Part shown: piece by piece, positions 9,642 to 18,278 of the stretch
Layout of the letters: each line of letters starts with the position of its first letter
Numbering within the stretch: position 1 is the stretch's first letter
Assembly (NCBI GenBank): GCA_019634625.1
Contig: JAHCBA010000001.1
Coordinates: 248,001 to 312,000 of the forward strand
DNA from: Verrucomicrobiia bacterium
Lineage (GTDB): Bacteria > Verrucomicrobiota > Verrucomicrobiia > Limisphaerales > CAIMTB01
Length of the DNA: 64,000 nt
Direction of reading: 5' to 3'
Translations under genes and position numbers: made by a program
The notes under the pieces: generated by a model
What the model saw: the letters and a program-made list of their open reading frames with translations, nothing else
What the model was told of the DNA's origin: nothing
Database searches by the model: none

Positions 9642-10106
9642 ATGCACATCTCGCGCGCAGGAGAATACGGAGTGCTCGGTCTGCTCCGACTGGCCCAGCA
9701 GCCGGTCGGCCAGCCGGTCATGATCGATGCCGTCAGCCGGGATGAGTCCATTCCCAAGAGCTTCCTCGCCAAGATCTTCCAGGACCTCGCCAAAGCCGGA
9801 ATCCTGCGCTCCCAACGCGGTGCCGGCGGCGGCTTCGCCCTCGCCCGCCCCGCCGGGCAAATCACCGTCCTCGAAGTCATCGAGGCCATCGATGGCAAAA
9901 TCGCCCTCCAGCGTTGCCTCGGTGAAGTCCCCGATTGTGAACGACGCGAAGGCTGCGTCCTCTGCGGCCTGTTCGAACAAGCCCAGGACCGCCTCAAGGA
10001 GGTGTTCGGCCAGACCACCCTCGCCGATCTCGCCCGCCGCTCCATTGCCGGTCACCCGCACGCCCTCGCCACCCCTGACCCCGTTTCCGTTCCCACTCCC
10101 CTCTAA
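9642..10106 (+). CDS. Rrf2 family transcriptional regulator, IscR-like
   Basis: 154 residues. The N-terminal winged helix-turn-helix contains the family wing block SQRGAGGGFALARP. Four cysteines (Cys92, Cys99, Cys105, Cys108) lie in the loop that holds the Fe-S cluster ligands in IscR-like members, so cluster sensing is plausible. As first gene of a run with IscU, an IscS homologue and Mrp, it most likely controls Fe-S assembly genes in response to cluster status. An inverted repeat just upstream of its start is a candidate autoregulatory site. CymR- or NsrR-like ligand specificity cannot be excluded from sequence alone. Confidence 0.88.
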   Translation: MHISRAGEYGVLGLLRLAQQPVGQPVMIDAVSRDESIPKSFLAKIFQDLAKAGILRSQRGAGGGFALARPAGQITVLEVIEAIDGKIALQRCLGEVPDCERREGCVLCGLFEQAQDRLKEVFGQTTLADLARRSIAGHPHALATPDPVSVPTPL

Positions 10107-10130
10107 ACCTTGAATTCCGGAGATCCAGTC

Positions 10131-10565
10131 ATGAGCGATACCTACACCCTGTACAACAAGACCGTGATGGAACACTTCCTCAACCCCCGCAACATGGGCG
10201 ACCTGCCCGATGCCGATGGCGTGGGAGAGGTCGGCGCCGCCGCCTGCGGCGACATCATGAAAATGAGCCTCAAGGTCGAAAACGGCCGCATCCTCGATGC
10301 CCGTTTCAAAACCTTCGGCTGCGGGTCCGCCATCGCCAGTTCCAGCATGGCCACCGAACTCATCAAGGGCCGTACGGTCGAAGAGGCCCTCCAGTTCTCC
10401 AACCAGGAGGTCGTGGATGCCCTCGGCGGTCTTCCCCCGGTCAAAATCCACTGCTCGGTCCTTGCCGAGGAGGCCCTCAAGGCCGCCCTCGAAGACTACG
10501 TCAAGCGCCACCCGGAGGCCGCTTCCAAGGTGAGCCCAGCCGCCCTGGCGCCCTCGCCGGCCTGA
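10131..10565 (+). CDS. iscU: IscU-like Fe-S cluster assembly scaffold
   Basis: 144 residues from the ATG at 10131, preceded by a GGAG ribosome-binding site; a TTG at 10110 is less likely. All scaffold ligands are present: Cys39 and Asp41 in ACGDIM, Cys64 in FGCGSAIASSS and Cys108 in KIHCS. The LPPVK motif at 101-105 is the HscA chaperone docking sequence of true IscU proteins, although no hscA or hscB is nearby. The protein builds a transient [2Fe-2S] cluster on sulfur from a cysteine desulfurase. It follows the regulator by 24 bp. A tail of about 15 Ala/Pro/Ser residues extends beyond the usual end. Confidence 0.94.
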   Translation: MSDTYTLYNKTVMEHFLNPRNMGDLPDADGVGEVGAAACGDIMKMSLKVENGRILDARFKTFGCGSAIASSSMATELIKGRTVEEALQFSNQEVVDALGGLPPVKIHCSVLAEEALKAALEDYVKRHPEAASKVSPAALAPSPA

Positions 10566-10698
10566 GCCGGCCACCTGCCGCTCGACACCGCCCGGGCGCG
10601 TGGCCCATCCTCGCCCGCGCCCGGCTCCACGGAGTCACTCCGGCTTCCGCCGTCCTGTGCTCGTACCCCCGTACCCGCCGCTCCAGCCCGGACCCTTT

Positions 10699-11964
10699 AT
10701 GCGCCAAGTCTATCTCGATCACCTTTCGTCCACGCCCCTCCTGCCCGAGGCCTTCGAGGCCATGAAGCCCTACTTCCTCGACGCCTACGGCAACCCGTCC
10801 TCACTCCACCAGCACGGGCTCCGCGTCCGCGATGCCCTCGCCCGGGCCCGCACCCAGATCGCCGCCCTCATCAACGCCGAGTCCGCCGACGACATCCTCC
10901 TCACCTCCTGCGGCACCGAGTCCGTCAACCTCGCGGTCAAGGGCGTCGCCTACGCCAATCGGCGCCGCGGCAATCACATCGTCTGGAGCGAGGTCGAGCA
11001 CCCGGCGGTGATGAATTCGGTCGAGTTCCTCGAGAAGGAAGGCTACTCCCACACCAAGGTCCCCGTGGACCCCGAGGGCCGCGTCCTCGTCGATCGCCTG
11101 GTCGAGGCGATCACCGACAAAACCACCCTCATCTGCCTCCAGCTCGCCAATCACGACATCGGCACCCTCCAGCCCGTCGCCGAGGTCGGCCGCATCGCCG
11201 CCGAGAAAGGCATCGCCTTCTTCGTCGATGCCAATTCCGCCGCCGGCTGGACCCCCATCGACGTCCAGAAACTCGGCGCCAACCTGCTTTCCCTCTCCCC
11301 CCACCGCTTCTACGGACCCAAGGGAGTCGGGGTCCTTTACCGCAATCGCCGCGCCCGCCTCGTCAGCATCCTGCACGGAGGCGTCCAGGAGAACGGCCGC
11401 CGTGCCGGCACCGAAAACGTCCCCGCCATCGTCGGCGCCGGGGTCGCCGCCGAACTGGCCCTCCGCGACATGGCCGCCCGCATCGCCCATGTCGCCCCGC
11501 TCCAGGCCCGGCTCTGGAACGGTCTCAAACAGCGCATCCCCTACATCAAGCTCAACGGCCCGGAACCCGGTCCCGACCGCATCTGCAACAACCTCAACCT
11601 CTCCACCGAATTCATCGAGGGCGAGGGCCAGTTGCTCCTCCTCGACCTCAACGGCATCGCCGTGGCCAGCGGCTCAAGCTGCGTCAGCAAGTCCCTCAAA
11701 ATCTCCCACGTCCTCGCCGCCATCGGCCTCGATCACGCCCTCGCCCAGGGCAACCTCATCCTTACCCTCGGCAGGGACAACTCGGCCGACGACATGGATT
11801 ACGTGGTGGAGACCTTCGCCGGAATCGTGGACAAGCTCCGCCACATGTCCCCCATGTGGGAGGAGTTCCAGAGCGGTGTCATCGACTCCGTCATCCACCC
11901 CACCGGCCGCGGCAAGTCCTTCAGTGCCCATGCCGCCGATGTCTCCGGCAAACGCGCCCACTGA
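10699..11964 (+). CDS. IscS/NifS-family class V aminotransferase-fold protein lacking the PLP lysine
   Basis: 421 residues, aligning by eye over its full length with IscS, including the C-terminal SPMWEEFQSGV segment that in IscS contacts IscU. The mobile catalytic cysteine is kept (Cys328 in ASGSSCVS), as is His101 in EHPAV. The cofactor lysine, normally in an S-x-H-K block, is replaced by Arg203 in LSLSPHRFYGPKG (codon CGC at 11305-11307). The usual DAxQ block reads VDANS (Ser180) and NNE reads NHD (His152). Standard desulfurase chemistry through a PLP-lysine aldimine is therefore not expected. A structural or regulatory partner of IscU, or different chemistry, is possible. Start chosen at MRQVYLDHLS. 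It lies 133 bp after iscU and 15 bp before mrp. Confidence 0.88.
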   Translation: MRQVYLDHLSSTPLLPEAFEAMKPYFLDAYGNPSSLHQHGLRVRDALARARTQIAALINAESADDILLTSCGTESVNLAVKGVAYANRRRGNHIVWSEVEHPAVMNSVEFLEKEGYSHTKVPVDPEGRVLVDRLVEAITDKTTLICLQLANHDIGTLQPVAEVGRIAAEKGIAFFVDANSAAGWTPIDVQKLGANLLSLSPHRFYGPKGVGVLYRNRRARLVSILHGGVQENGRRAGTENVPAIVGAGVAAELALRDMAARIAHVAPLQARLWNGLKQRIPYIKLNGPEPGPDRICNNLNLSTEFIEGEGQLLLLDLNGIAVASGSSCVSKSLKISHVLAAIGLDHALAQGNLILTLGRDNSADDMDYVVETFAGIVDKLRHMSPMWEEFQSGVIDSVIHPTGRGKSFSAHAADVSGKRAH

Positions 11965-11979
11965 CCGGCTCCCCTCTCC

Positions 11980-13053
11980 ATGACCCCACCCGACCAGGTC
12001 CTCGGCGTCCTCAAAACCATCCGCTACCCCGGGTTCAGCCGGGACATCGTGTCCTTCGGGCTCGTCAAGGACACCGCCGTCGCCAACGGCGCCGTCACCG
12101 TCACCCTCCAACTCACCAGCGCCAACCCCGACGCCGCCCGCCAGATCAAGGCCGAGGCCGAGACCGCGCTGCGTGCCCTGCCCGGGGTCGAACGGGTCTT
12201 CGTGGACGTCCGGCAACCCGCCGCCTCCCCAGCCCAGGGCGCTCCTGCCCAGGCCGCCGCATCCGGCCCGCAGGGCGGCCCATGGTCCCAGCAGAACCGC
12301 GTGCCCGGTGTCCGACGGGTGGTGGCCGTCGCCAGCGGCAAGGGCGGCGTCGGCAAATCCACAGTCTCGGCCAATCTCGCCTGCGCCTTCCAGCGCCTCG
12401 GCCTGGCCACCGGACTCCTCGACTGCGACATCTACGGCCCCAGCATCCCCCTCATGATGGGCTGCCGCGAACGCCCCGAGGTCAGCGCCGACCAGAAGCT
12501 CATCCCCCCCGTCCACCACGATGTCCGCCTCATGAGCATCGGCTTCCTCATCGAGGACGACCAACCCGTCATCTGGCGCGGCCCCATGATCGTCAAGACG
12601 ATCCAGCAGTTCCTCATGCAGACCGACTGGGGTGGCCTCGATGTCCTGCTGGTGGACCTCCCCCCGGGCACCGGCGACGCCCAGCTCACCCTCTGCCAGT
12701 CCGTTCCCCTCGACGGCGGCGTGGTGGTCACCACCCCCCAGGAGGCCTCCGTCGGCGTCGTCCGCAAAGGCATGGCCATGTTCAACAAGCTCCATGTCCC
12801 CATCCTCGGCATCGTCGAGAACATGAGCTACTTCACCGCCCCCGACGGATCCCGTATCGAGATCTTCGGCCACGGCGGCGGCGCCCGGGAAGCCGAACGC
12901 GCCCAGGTCCCCTTCCTCGGCGAAGTCCCCATCTTCACCGAGATCCGCGCCGGCGGCGATGCCGGTGTCCCCGTGGTCGTCGGCGCCCCCGACACCCCGC
13001 CCGCCCAGGCCTTCCTCCGCCTCGCCGAATCCCTCCGCGGCCGCCTCGCCTGA
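11980..13053 (+). CDS. mrp: Mrp/NBP35 (ApbC) family Fe-S carrier ATPase
   Basis: 357 residues. An N-terminal MIP18/DUF59-type domain (about 1-80) is joined by an Ala/Pro/Gly linker (80-108) to a ParA-like P-loop domain with the deviant Walker A GKGGVGKST (120-128) and LLVDLPPGTGD. Family members transfer Fe-S clusters to apoproteins. The CxxC pair found in many homologues after ENMSYF is absent (ENMSYFTAPDGSRIEIFGH), as in a cysteine-less subgroup known from other bacteria. It lies 15 bp after the IscS-like gene, so translation in the same transcript is likely. Confidence 0.92.
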   Translation: MTPPDQVLGVLKTIRYPGFSRDIVSFGLVKDTAVANGAVTVTLQLTSANPDAARQIKAEAETALRALPGVERVFVDVRQPAASPAQGAPAQAAASGPQGGPWSQQNRVPGVRRVVAVASGKGGVGKSTVSANLACAFQRLGLATGLLDCDIYGPSIPLMMGCRERPEVSADQKLIPPVHHDVRLMSIGFLIEDDQPVIWRGPMIVKTIQQFLMQTDWGGLDVLLVDLPPGTGDAQLTLCQSVPLDGGVVVTTPQEASVGVVRKGMAMFNKLHVPILGIVENMSYFTAPDGSRIEIFGHGGGAREAERAQVPFLGEVPIFTEIRAGGDAGVPVVVGAPDTPPAQAFLRLAESLRGRLA

Positions 13054-13147
13054 TCGGTTCCTTCCCCGAACACGAACCCAGGCGCGACCCCAGGCGCGAA
13101 AGCCTTTGCCGTCCGGGTCCCCAACCGGCTAAGACCAGCGCCGCGGT

Positions 13148-13786
13148 ATGCTGCAACTGCTTCGCGACGGCGATCCCTTCATCTGGCTGCTGGTCCTCAC
13201 CTCCGTGGTCGCCCTCGCCATGATGATCGAACGCGGCCTGGCCCTTCGCTGGTCCCGCATGATCCCCCCTCCCCTCCTCGACGAACTCGAACGCTTCACC
13301 CACGGCGGCCGCGCCGATGCCCTCGAACGCCACGCCCTCCAGTTCGACTCGCCCCTCGGCCGCCTCATCCGCCTCGGCATCGCCAATACCACCCTCCCCC
13401 GCGACGAAAACCGCGACGCCGTCGAGACCCGCGCCCGCCGCGAAGTCTCCCGCATGGAACGTGGCATCGTCGTCCTCGAAATCATCGTCGGCATCGCCCC
13501 TCTCCTCGGCCTCGTCGGCACCATCCACGGCCTCATCATCCTCTTCGGCGACGTCAGCCAGATGGGTCTCGCCGACAGTTCCGTCTTCGCCCGGGGCATC
13601 GCCATCGCCCTCAACGCCACGCTCCTCGGCCTCCTCATCGCCATCCCCTCCCTCGTCGCCTGGAGCTACTTCAGCCGCAAGGTCGAGAGCATCGCCATCG
13701 AGATGGAATCCGCCTGCAGCGAACTCCTCGACCACCTCTACCCGAAGTCCGCCGAACCCGCCCGCCCTCCCGCCAACCTGCCCTGA
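13148..13786 (+). CDS. exbB: ExbB/TolQ/MotA family proton channel protein
   Basis: 212 residues. One transmembrane segment near the N-terminus (FIWLLVLTSVVALAMMI) and two after residue 110 (the second in VVLEIIVGIAPLLGLVGTI, the third in IALNATLLGLLIAIPSLVAW) match the ExbB topology, with a cytoplasmic loop between the first and second. With ExbD it should form an inner-membrane proton-driven motor that energises an outer-membrane or envelope process. No tonB or receptor gene is adjacent, so the client is unknown. The gene is 6 bp upstream of exbD and 94 bp downstream of mrp. Confidence 0.92.
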   Translation: MLQLLRDGDPFIWLLVLTSVVALAMMIERGLALRWSRMIPPPLLDELERFTHGGRADALERHALQFDSPLGRLIRLGIANTTLPRDENRDAVETRARREVSRMERGIVVLEIIVGIAPLLGLVGTIHGLIILFGDVSQMGLADSSVFARGIAIALNATLLGLLIAIPSLVAWSYFSRKVESIAIEMESACSELLDHLYPKSAEPARPPANLP

Positions 13787-13792
13787 ACCCCC

Positions 13793-14212
13793 ATGCGCTT
13801 CACCCAGGGCAGACGCCGCGCCGCCCCCTCGGTCATCATCGTCTCGCTGATCGATGTCCTCCTCGTCGTCCTGATCTTCCTCATGGTCACCACCACCTTC
13901 CGCCAGTCCCCCTCCGTCCCCATCGTCCTCCCCGAAGCCCGACAGGACGTCCGCCAGGGCGCCTCCACCGACCGCCGCATCGTCACCATCCAGCGCAACG
14001 CGCCCCACCTCTTCCTCGATACCCTCCCCATCGCCTTCGAGGACCTCGAACGCGAACTGGTCGCCAGCACCGCCCGCAACACCAACCTCACCCTCACCAT
14101 CGCCACCGACGAAGGCGCCCCCTTCGGCGAATTCTGGCGCGTCTCCGAAGCCGCCCAACGCGCCCGGTTCCGCCACGTCGAAGTCGCCACCCGTTCCCCC
14201 GCCGCCCCCTGA
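13793..14212 (+). CDS. exbD: ExbD/TolR family biopolymer transport protein
   Basis: 139 residues. Short basic N-terminus, one transmembrane helix (SVIIVSLIDVLLVVLIFLM) carrying the conserved aspartate of the proton path (SLIDVLLV), then a periplasmic domain. It partners ExbB, whose gene ends 6 bp upstream. It is the last gene of the run starting at the Rrf2 regulator, although the 94-bp gap before exbB leaves a separate promoter possible. Confidence 0.92.
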   Translation: MRFTQGRRRAAPSVIIVSLIDVLLVVLIFLMVTTTFRQSPSVPIVLPEARQDVRQGASTDRRIVTIQRNAPHLFLDTLPIAFEDLERELVASTARNTNLTLTIATDEGAPFGEFWRVSEAAQRARFRHVEVATRSPAAP

Positions 14213-14405
14213 TCCGCGACCTTGGGTTGACACTTCACGGTCGGTCTGGCATCGCAAGACTGTCGCACGGATTGTCCGTCGGCGTTTCAGCCCACAGTCG
14301 TACTCGATGTTGGGGCCGTGATCGCCGGTCCGCCCGGGTCTGCACGTCCCCCACCAGGGCCGACGGACCCCCCGCCAATCCCGATGTATCCAATCGACTG
14401 ACCTA

Positions 14406-17400
14406 ATGACGAGCCACCCATCCCCCCAACGTCCCGGCCATCCCAGCCCCTTCGCCACCCGCACCTTCCTCGCCCTTGCCCTCGCCCTCGCCGGGTGCCT
14501 CGGCGCGCTTTCGGCCCGGGCCCAGGGACCCATCCAGAACGGGCAGCTTGTCTCCGCCTCCATCTCCCCCGCCGGTGACGTGGACAACTGGACCTTCGCC
14601 GTCCAGGCCGGCGACGCCATCGTCATCAGCATGGGTGGCCCCGCCTTCAGTCCCCGCCTCCGCCTCTACGACCCCGACAACATCGAAGTCGCGGACGCAT
14701 TCCGGACCGCCTCCGCCAATCGCGATGTCCACCTCCAGCATCGCGCCACCAAGTCGGGCACCTACACCGTCCTCGCCAGCAGCTACACCGCCGCCGGCAC
14801 CGGTGACTACATCCTTCAGCTCATCGTCGCCCCGGGCACCCCCTCGATCTCCCCGGGCGACGACGGCGGTCCGCTCGTCAACGGCGGCTTTCACACCGGA
14901 GTCATCGCCCTCGGCGATTCGGATCCCTGGACCTTCGAGGCCAACGCCGGCGACAAAGTGGTCCTCCGCATGGGCACTTCCACCTATGTGCCCCGCCTCC
15001 GCCTCTTCGACCCCAACGGCGCCATGGTCGCCGAAGCCTTCAACACCGCGTCCGCCAACCGGGACATCGAACTGACCGCCGTCGCCACCAATGCCGGGCC
15101 CTACACCGTCGTTGCCGCCCCCTATTACGACAACGGTGCCGGCGAATACTCGCTCTCCTTCGTCAAGGCCCCCGGCGCCATCACCATCACCGAAGGCGAC
15201 CAGGGCGGTCCCCTCACCAACGGCGGTATCCACCCGGCCGAACTCACCGTCGGCGACCTCGATGCCTGGACCTTCTCCGCCGCCGCCGGCGACCGCGTGA
15301 TCCTCCGCATGGGCGCCACCGGTTTCGTGCCCCGCCTCCGCCTCTATGACCCCAACGGTGCGCTGGTCTCCGACGATTTCAGCACCGCCTCTGCCAATCG
15401 CGACACCGAACTCAGCGCCGTCGCCACCAATGCCGGCCCCTACACCGTCGTCGCCTCCGCCTATTACCCCAACGGTGCCGGCCCCTACACCCTCTCCTAC
15501 GCCAAGGCCCCCGGCGCCATCACGGTCTCCCCGGGGGACCACGGCGGACCCCTCACCAACGGCGGACGCCACCCCGGCAGCCTTTCGGTCGGCGACATCG
15601 ATGCCTGGACGTTCGATGCGAACGCAGGCGACCGCCTGATCCTCCGCATGGGCACCACCGCCTTCGTCCCCCGCATCCGCCTGTTCGGCCCCGACGGCGC
15701 GCCCCTTGGCGACGTCTTCAGCACGGCAAGCGCCAGCCGGGACAACGAACTCGCCGCCATCGCCACCGCCTCCGGCCCCCACACCGTCGTGGTGGCCGCC
15801 TACTACGCCAATGGGGTCGGCGACTACCATCTCTCCCTCGCCCGTGCCCCCGGTGAATTCGTGGTCTTCGAAGGCGACCAGGGTGGTCCCCTCACCAACG
15901 GCGCCCGGCACCCCGCCAACCTCGCCGTCGGCGATCTCGACCTCTGGACCTTCAACGCCCAGGCCGGCGGCTCCGCCTCCGTCCGCGTCGGTTCCACCGG
16001 CTTCGTGCCCCACCTCCGGCTCTTCGACCCGAATGGCGCGCTGGTCGCCAATGAGTTCAGCACCGCCTCCGGCACCCGCGACATGGAACTCTTCGCGGTC
16101 ACCACCAACGCCGGCCCCCATACCGTCGTCGTGTCCGCCTACTACGCAGGGGCCGGTGGCGATTACGACCTCACCTTCTTCCAGGCCCCCGGCGAAATCG
16201 TCACCTCCGAGGGCGACGAGGGCGGCCCCCTCACCAACGGCATGATCCATGCCGGCACCCTCCCCCTCGGAGATATCGACACCTGGACCTTCTTCGCCAC
16301 GCCCGGCGACAGCAACAATGTCGCCGTCACCACCACCGGTTTCGGCCCCTGGCTCCGCCTCTTCGATGCCCAGGGCCGCATGGTCGCCCAGTCCTTCTCC
16401 ACCGCCTCCGGCAACCGCACCGCCACCATCGCCTACAACGTCACCAATGGCGGACCCCACACCGTCACCCTCAGTGCCTACTACTCCGGCGGCACGGGCA
16501 CCTACGAACTGCGTTACCTCCGCTTTCCCCCGGACCTCAACATGCCCGACGACCCGGAGATCCCGGAACTCGTCCCCTGGACGGCCTCCATCAACGCCCA
16601 GGACCCCCTCGAGCCCACCAAGCCGCTCACCTTCAACCTCCTCTCCGGGCCCCCCGGCCTCACCCTGACCCTCGACGGCGCCACCAACGCGGTTCTCAAC
16701 TGGACTCCGACCGAGGAACAGGCCCCGGGCACCTACACCGTCGAGGCCACCGTCACCGACCTCGTCAACGGTCGTGCCTTCATTCGCACCAACTCCTTCA
16801 CCATCGTCGCCCGGGAGGTCAACACGCCCCCAATCCTCACGGTCCCGGGACCCCAGTCCGTCGATGAACTCACGCCGTTCTCGGTCACAGTGTCCGCCAC
16901 CGACTCCGACCTCCCCCCCAATCCCCTCACCTTCTCCCTCGCCTCCCCTCCCGAGGGCATGACCATCGACCCCGCGTCCGGTGTCATCCACTGGACCCCG
17001 TCCGAAGCCGACGGCCCCGGCACGTACGAGATCCGGGTCGTTGTCACCGACGAAAGCCCCGAGGCCGTCAACGCCACCAGCCTGAGCGTGACCAACGCCT
17101 TCACCCTCACGGTCAATGAGGTCAATTCCGCCCCGGTCCTCCCGCCGGTCGCCGATCGCACCGTCCCCGAAGGCACCCCCCTCGTGGTCGAAAACATCGC
17201 CACCGACGCCGACCTTCCGCCCAACCTTCTCACCTACTCCCTCGTCACCGCCCCTCCCGGCGCCGCCATCAGCCAGTCCGGCGTCATCACCTGGACCCCC
17301 ACCGAGGCTCAAGGTCCTTCCGTCAACCTCTTCGTCACCGTCGTCACCGACAACGGCGTCCCCGCCCTGAGCGCGACCAACTCCTTCACCGTCACGGTCA

Positions 17401-18230
17401 TCGAGGTCAATCATCCCCCGGTCCTTACCGTCCCCGCCGACCAGACCCTGCCCGAACTCTCCACCCTGAATGTCTCGGTCTCCGCCACGGATCCCGACCT
17501 CCCGGCCAATCCCCTGACCTTCAGCCTGGCCTCCGCTCCGTCCGGCATGACCCTCGACCCCGCCACCGGCGCCATCGCCTGGACCCCCACCGAGGCCCAG
17601 GGCCCCTCCACCAACCTCGTCGTCGTGGTGGTCACCGACTTCAATGACGCCGCCCTCACCGACCAGCGCCTCAGCGTCACCAACTCCTTCACCGTCGTCG
17701 TCACCGAGGTGAACGAGCCTCCGGTCCTCGGCGCCCTCACCGACCGCGTCGCCCAACCCGGCATCCCGCTCACCTTCACCGTCACGGCCACCGACCCGGA
17801 TCTGCCGGCCAACACGCTGACCTTTGCCCTCGATGCCGCCCCCGACGGCATGACCCTCGACCCCGCCACCGGTGTCCTCACCTGGTCCGCCACCCCGGCC
17901 CAGATCGGCACCCACACCGTGACAGTCCGCGTCAGCGACGACGGTTCGCCCAGCCTCAGTGACACCGGAACCTTCGACGTGCTGGTCACCAGTGCCCGTT
18001 CCGAACTCACCCTCGAACGGATCGCCGGGGGCCTTATCCAGGTCAGTGCCACCGGTGACATCGGCGAAACCTACGAACTCCAGGCCACTTCCAACCTCAC
18101 CGTCTGGGAGCGCCTCGCCCAGTTCGAACTCACCACCCCGCCCTACCGTTACATCGACCCGGCCTCGGCCACGGCGCCGCTCCGGTTCTACCGCCTCTAC
18201 CTCGCCCCGCGACCCGCCTCCGAACCGTAA
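14406..18230 (+). CDS. Very large exported repeat protein, PPC-like and Ig-like repeats
   Basis: 1274 residues with a signal peptide (hydrophobic ALALALAGCLGALSARA). About residues 42-720 hold one degenerate and five clear repeats of about 112 residues. They share the pattern GD-GGPLTNGG-H, GDLDAWTF-A-AGD, RLRLYDPNGA and STASANRD, resembling bacterial pre-peptidase C-terminal (PPC) beta domains. Residues about 720-1190 hold five Ig-like repeats of the putative-Ig type (PPVL..., ATDPDLP.NPLTF, MTLDPATG.I.WTP). The C-terminal 80 residues (ELQATSNLTVWERL ... RFYRLYL) resemble a terminal domain common in large PVC exported proteins. No catalytic motif is seen; a cell-surface or adhesive role is inference. 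The 193-bp gap upstream of it (14213-14405) holds no gene. Confidence 0.85.
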   Translation: MTSHPSPQRPGHPSPFATRTFLALALALAGCLGALSARAQGPIQNGQLVSASISPAGDVDNWTFAVQAGDAIVISMGGPAFSPRLRLYDPDNIEVADAFRTASANRDVHLQHRATKSGTYTVLASSYTAAGTGDYILQLIVAPGTPSISPGDDGGPLVNGGFHTGVIALGDSDPWTFEANAGDKVVLRMGTSTYVPRLRLFDPNGAMVAEAFNTASANRDIELTAVATNAGPYTVVAAPYYDNGAGEYSLSFVKAPGAITITEGDQGGPLTNGGIHPAELTVGDLDAWTFSAAAGDRVILRMGATGFVPRLRLYDPNGALVSDDFSTASANRDTELSAVATNAGPYTVVASAYYPNGAGPYTLSYAKAPGAITVSPGDHGGPLTNGGRHPGSLSVGDIDAWTFDANAGDRLILRMGTTAFVPRIRLFGPDGAPLGDVFSTASASRDNELAAIATASGPHTVVVAAYYANGVGDYHLSLARAPGEFVVFEGDQGGPLTNGARHPANLAVGDLDLWTFNAQAGGSASVRVGSTGFVPHLRLFDPNGALVANEFSTASGTRDMELFAVTTNAGPHTVVVSAYYAGAGGDYDLTFFQAPGEIVTSEGDEGGPLTNGMIHAGTLPLGDIDTWTFFATPGDSNNVAVTTTGFGPWLRLFDAQGRMVAQSFSTASGNRTATIAYNVTNGGPHTVTLSAYYSGGTGTYELRYLRFPPDLNMPDDPEIPELVPWTASINAQDPLEPTKPLTFNLLSGPPGLTLTLDGATNAVLNWTPTEEQAPGTYTVEATVTDLVNGRAFIRTNSFTIVAREVNTPPILTVPGPQSVDELTPFSVTVSATDSDLPPNPLTFSLASPPEGMTIDPASGVIHWTPSEADGPGTYEIRVVVTDESPEAVNATSLSVTNAFTLTVNEVNSAPVLPPVADRTVPEGTPLVVENIATDADLPPNLLTYSLVTAPPGAAISQSGVITWTPTEAQGPSVNLFVTVVTDNGVPALSATNSFTVTVIEVNHPPVLTVPADQTLPELSTLNVSVSATDPDLPANPLTFSLASAPSGMTLDPATGAIAWTPTEAQGPSTNLVVVVVTDFNDAALTDQRLSVTNSFTVVVTEVNEPPVLGALTDRVAQPGIPLTFTVTATDPDLPANTLTFALDAAPDGMTLDPATGVLTWSATPAQIGTHTVTVRVSDDGSPSLSDTGTFDVLVTSARSELTLERIAGGLIQVSATGDIGETYELQATSNLTVWERLAQFELTTPPYRYIDPASATAPLRFYRLYLAPRPASEP
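14850..16480 (+). repeat. Tandem DNA repeats of about 338 bp inside the large exported gene
   Basis: Five successive units begin near 14850, 15184, 15524, 15860 and 16203, each with a variant of GGCGGTCCCCTCACCAACGG. The period of about 338 bp keeps the reading frame. Nucleotide similarity is high enough that unit gain or loss by recombination is likely. Confidence 0.8.
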
Positions 18231-18241
18231 GGGCTCGCGTC

Positions 18242-18269
18242 GATGCCAGCGCCCAACCAGCCTGGCATC
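18242..18269. terminator. Possible terminator between convergent genes
   Basis: Stem GATGCCAG / CTGGCATC (18242-18249 and 18262-18269) with a 12-nt loop in the 48-bp gap between the large exported gene and the U32 gene. There is no T-run, so support comes from position and pairing. Confidence 0.3.
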
Positions 18270-18278
18270 CACCCTCCC

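Noticed and set aside
12828-12900. Mrp missing CxxC as sign of a pseudogene
   Set aside because: The frame is intact, the Walker A is complete, and a cysteine-less Mrp subgroup is known.
14227-14232. TTGACA as a promoter of the large exported gene
   Set aside because: At 17 bp spacing the -10 region reads CATCGC, with no AT-rich hexamer, so support is too weak.
14403-18272. Very long minus-strand open frame opposite the large exported gene
   Set aside because: It mirrors the codon periodicity of the plus-strand gene, has low-complexity Gly/Asp/Val composition and no recognisable domain; the plus-strand frame has a signal peptide and repeats.
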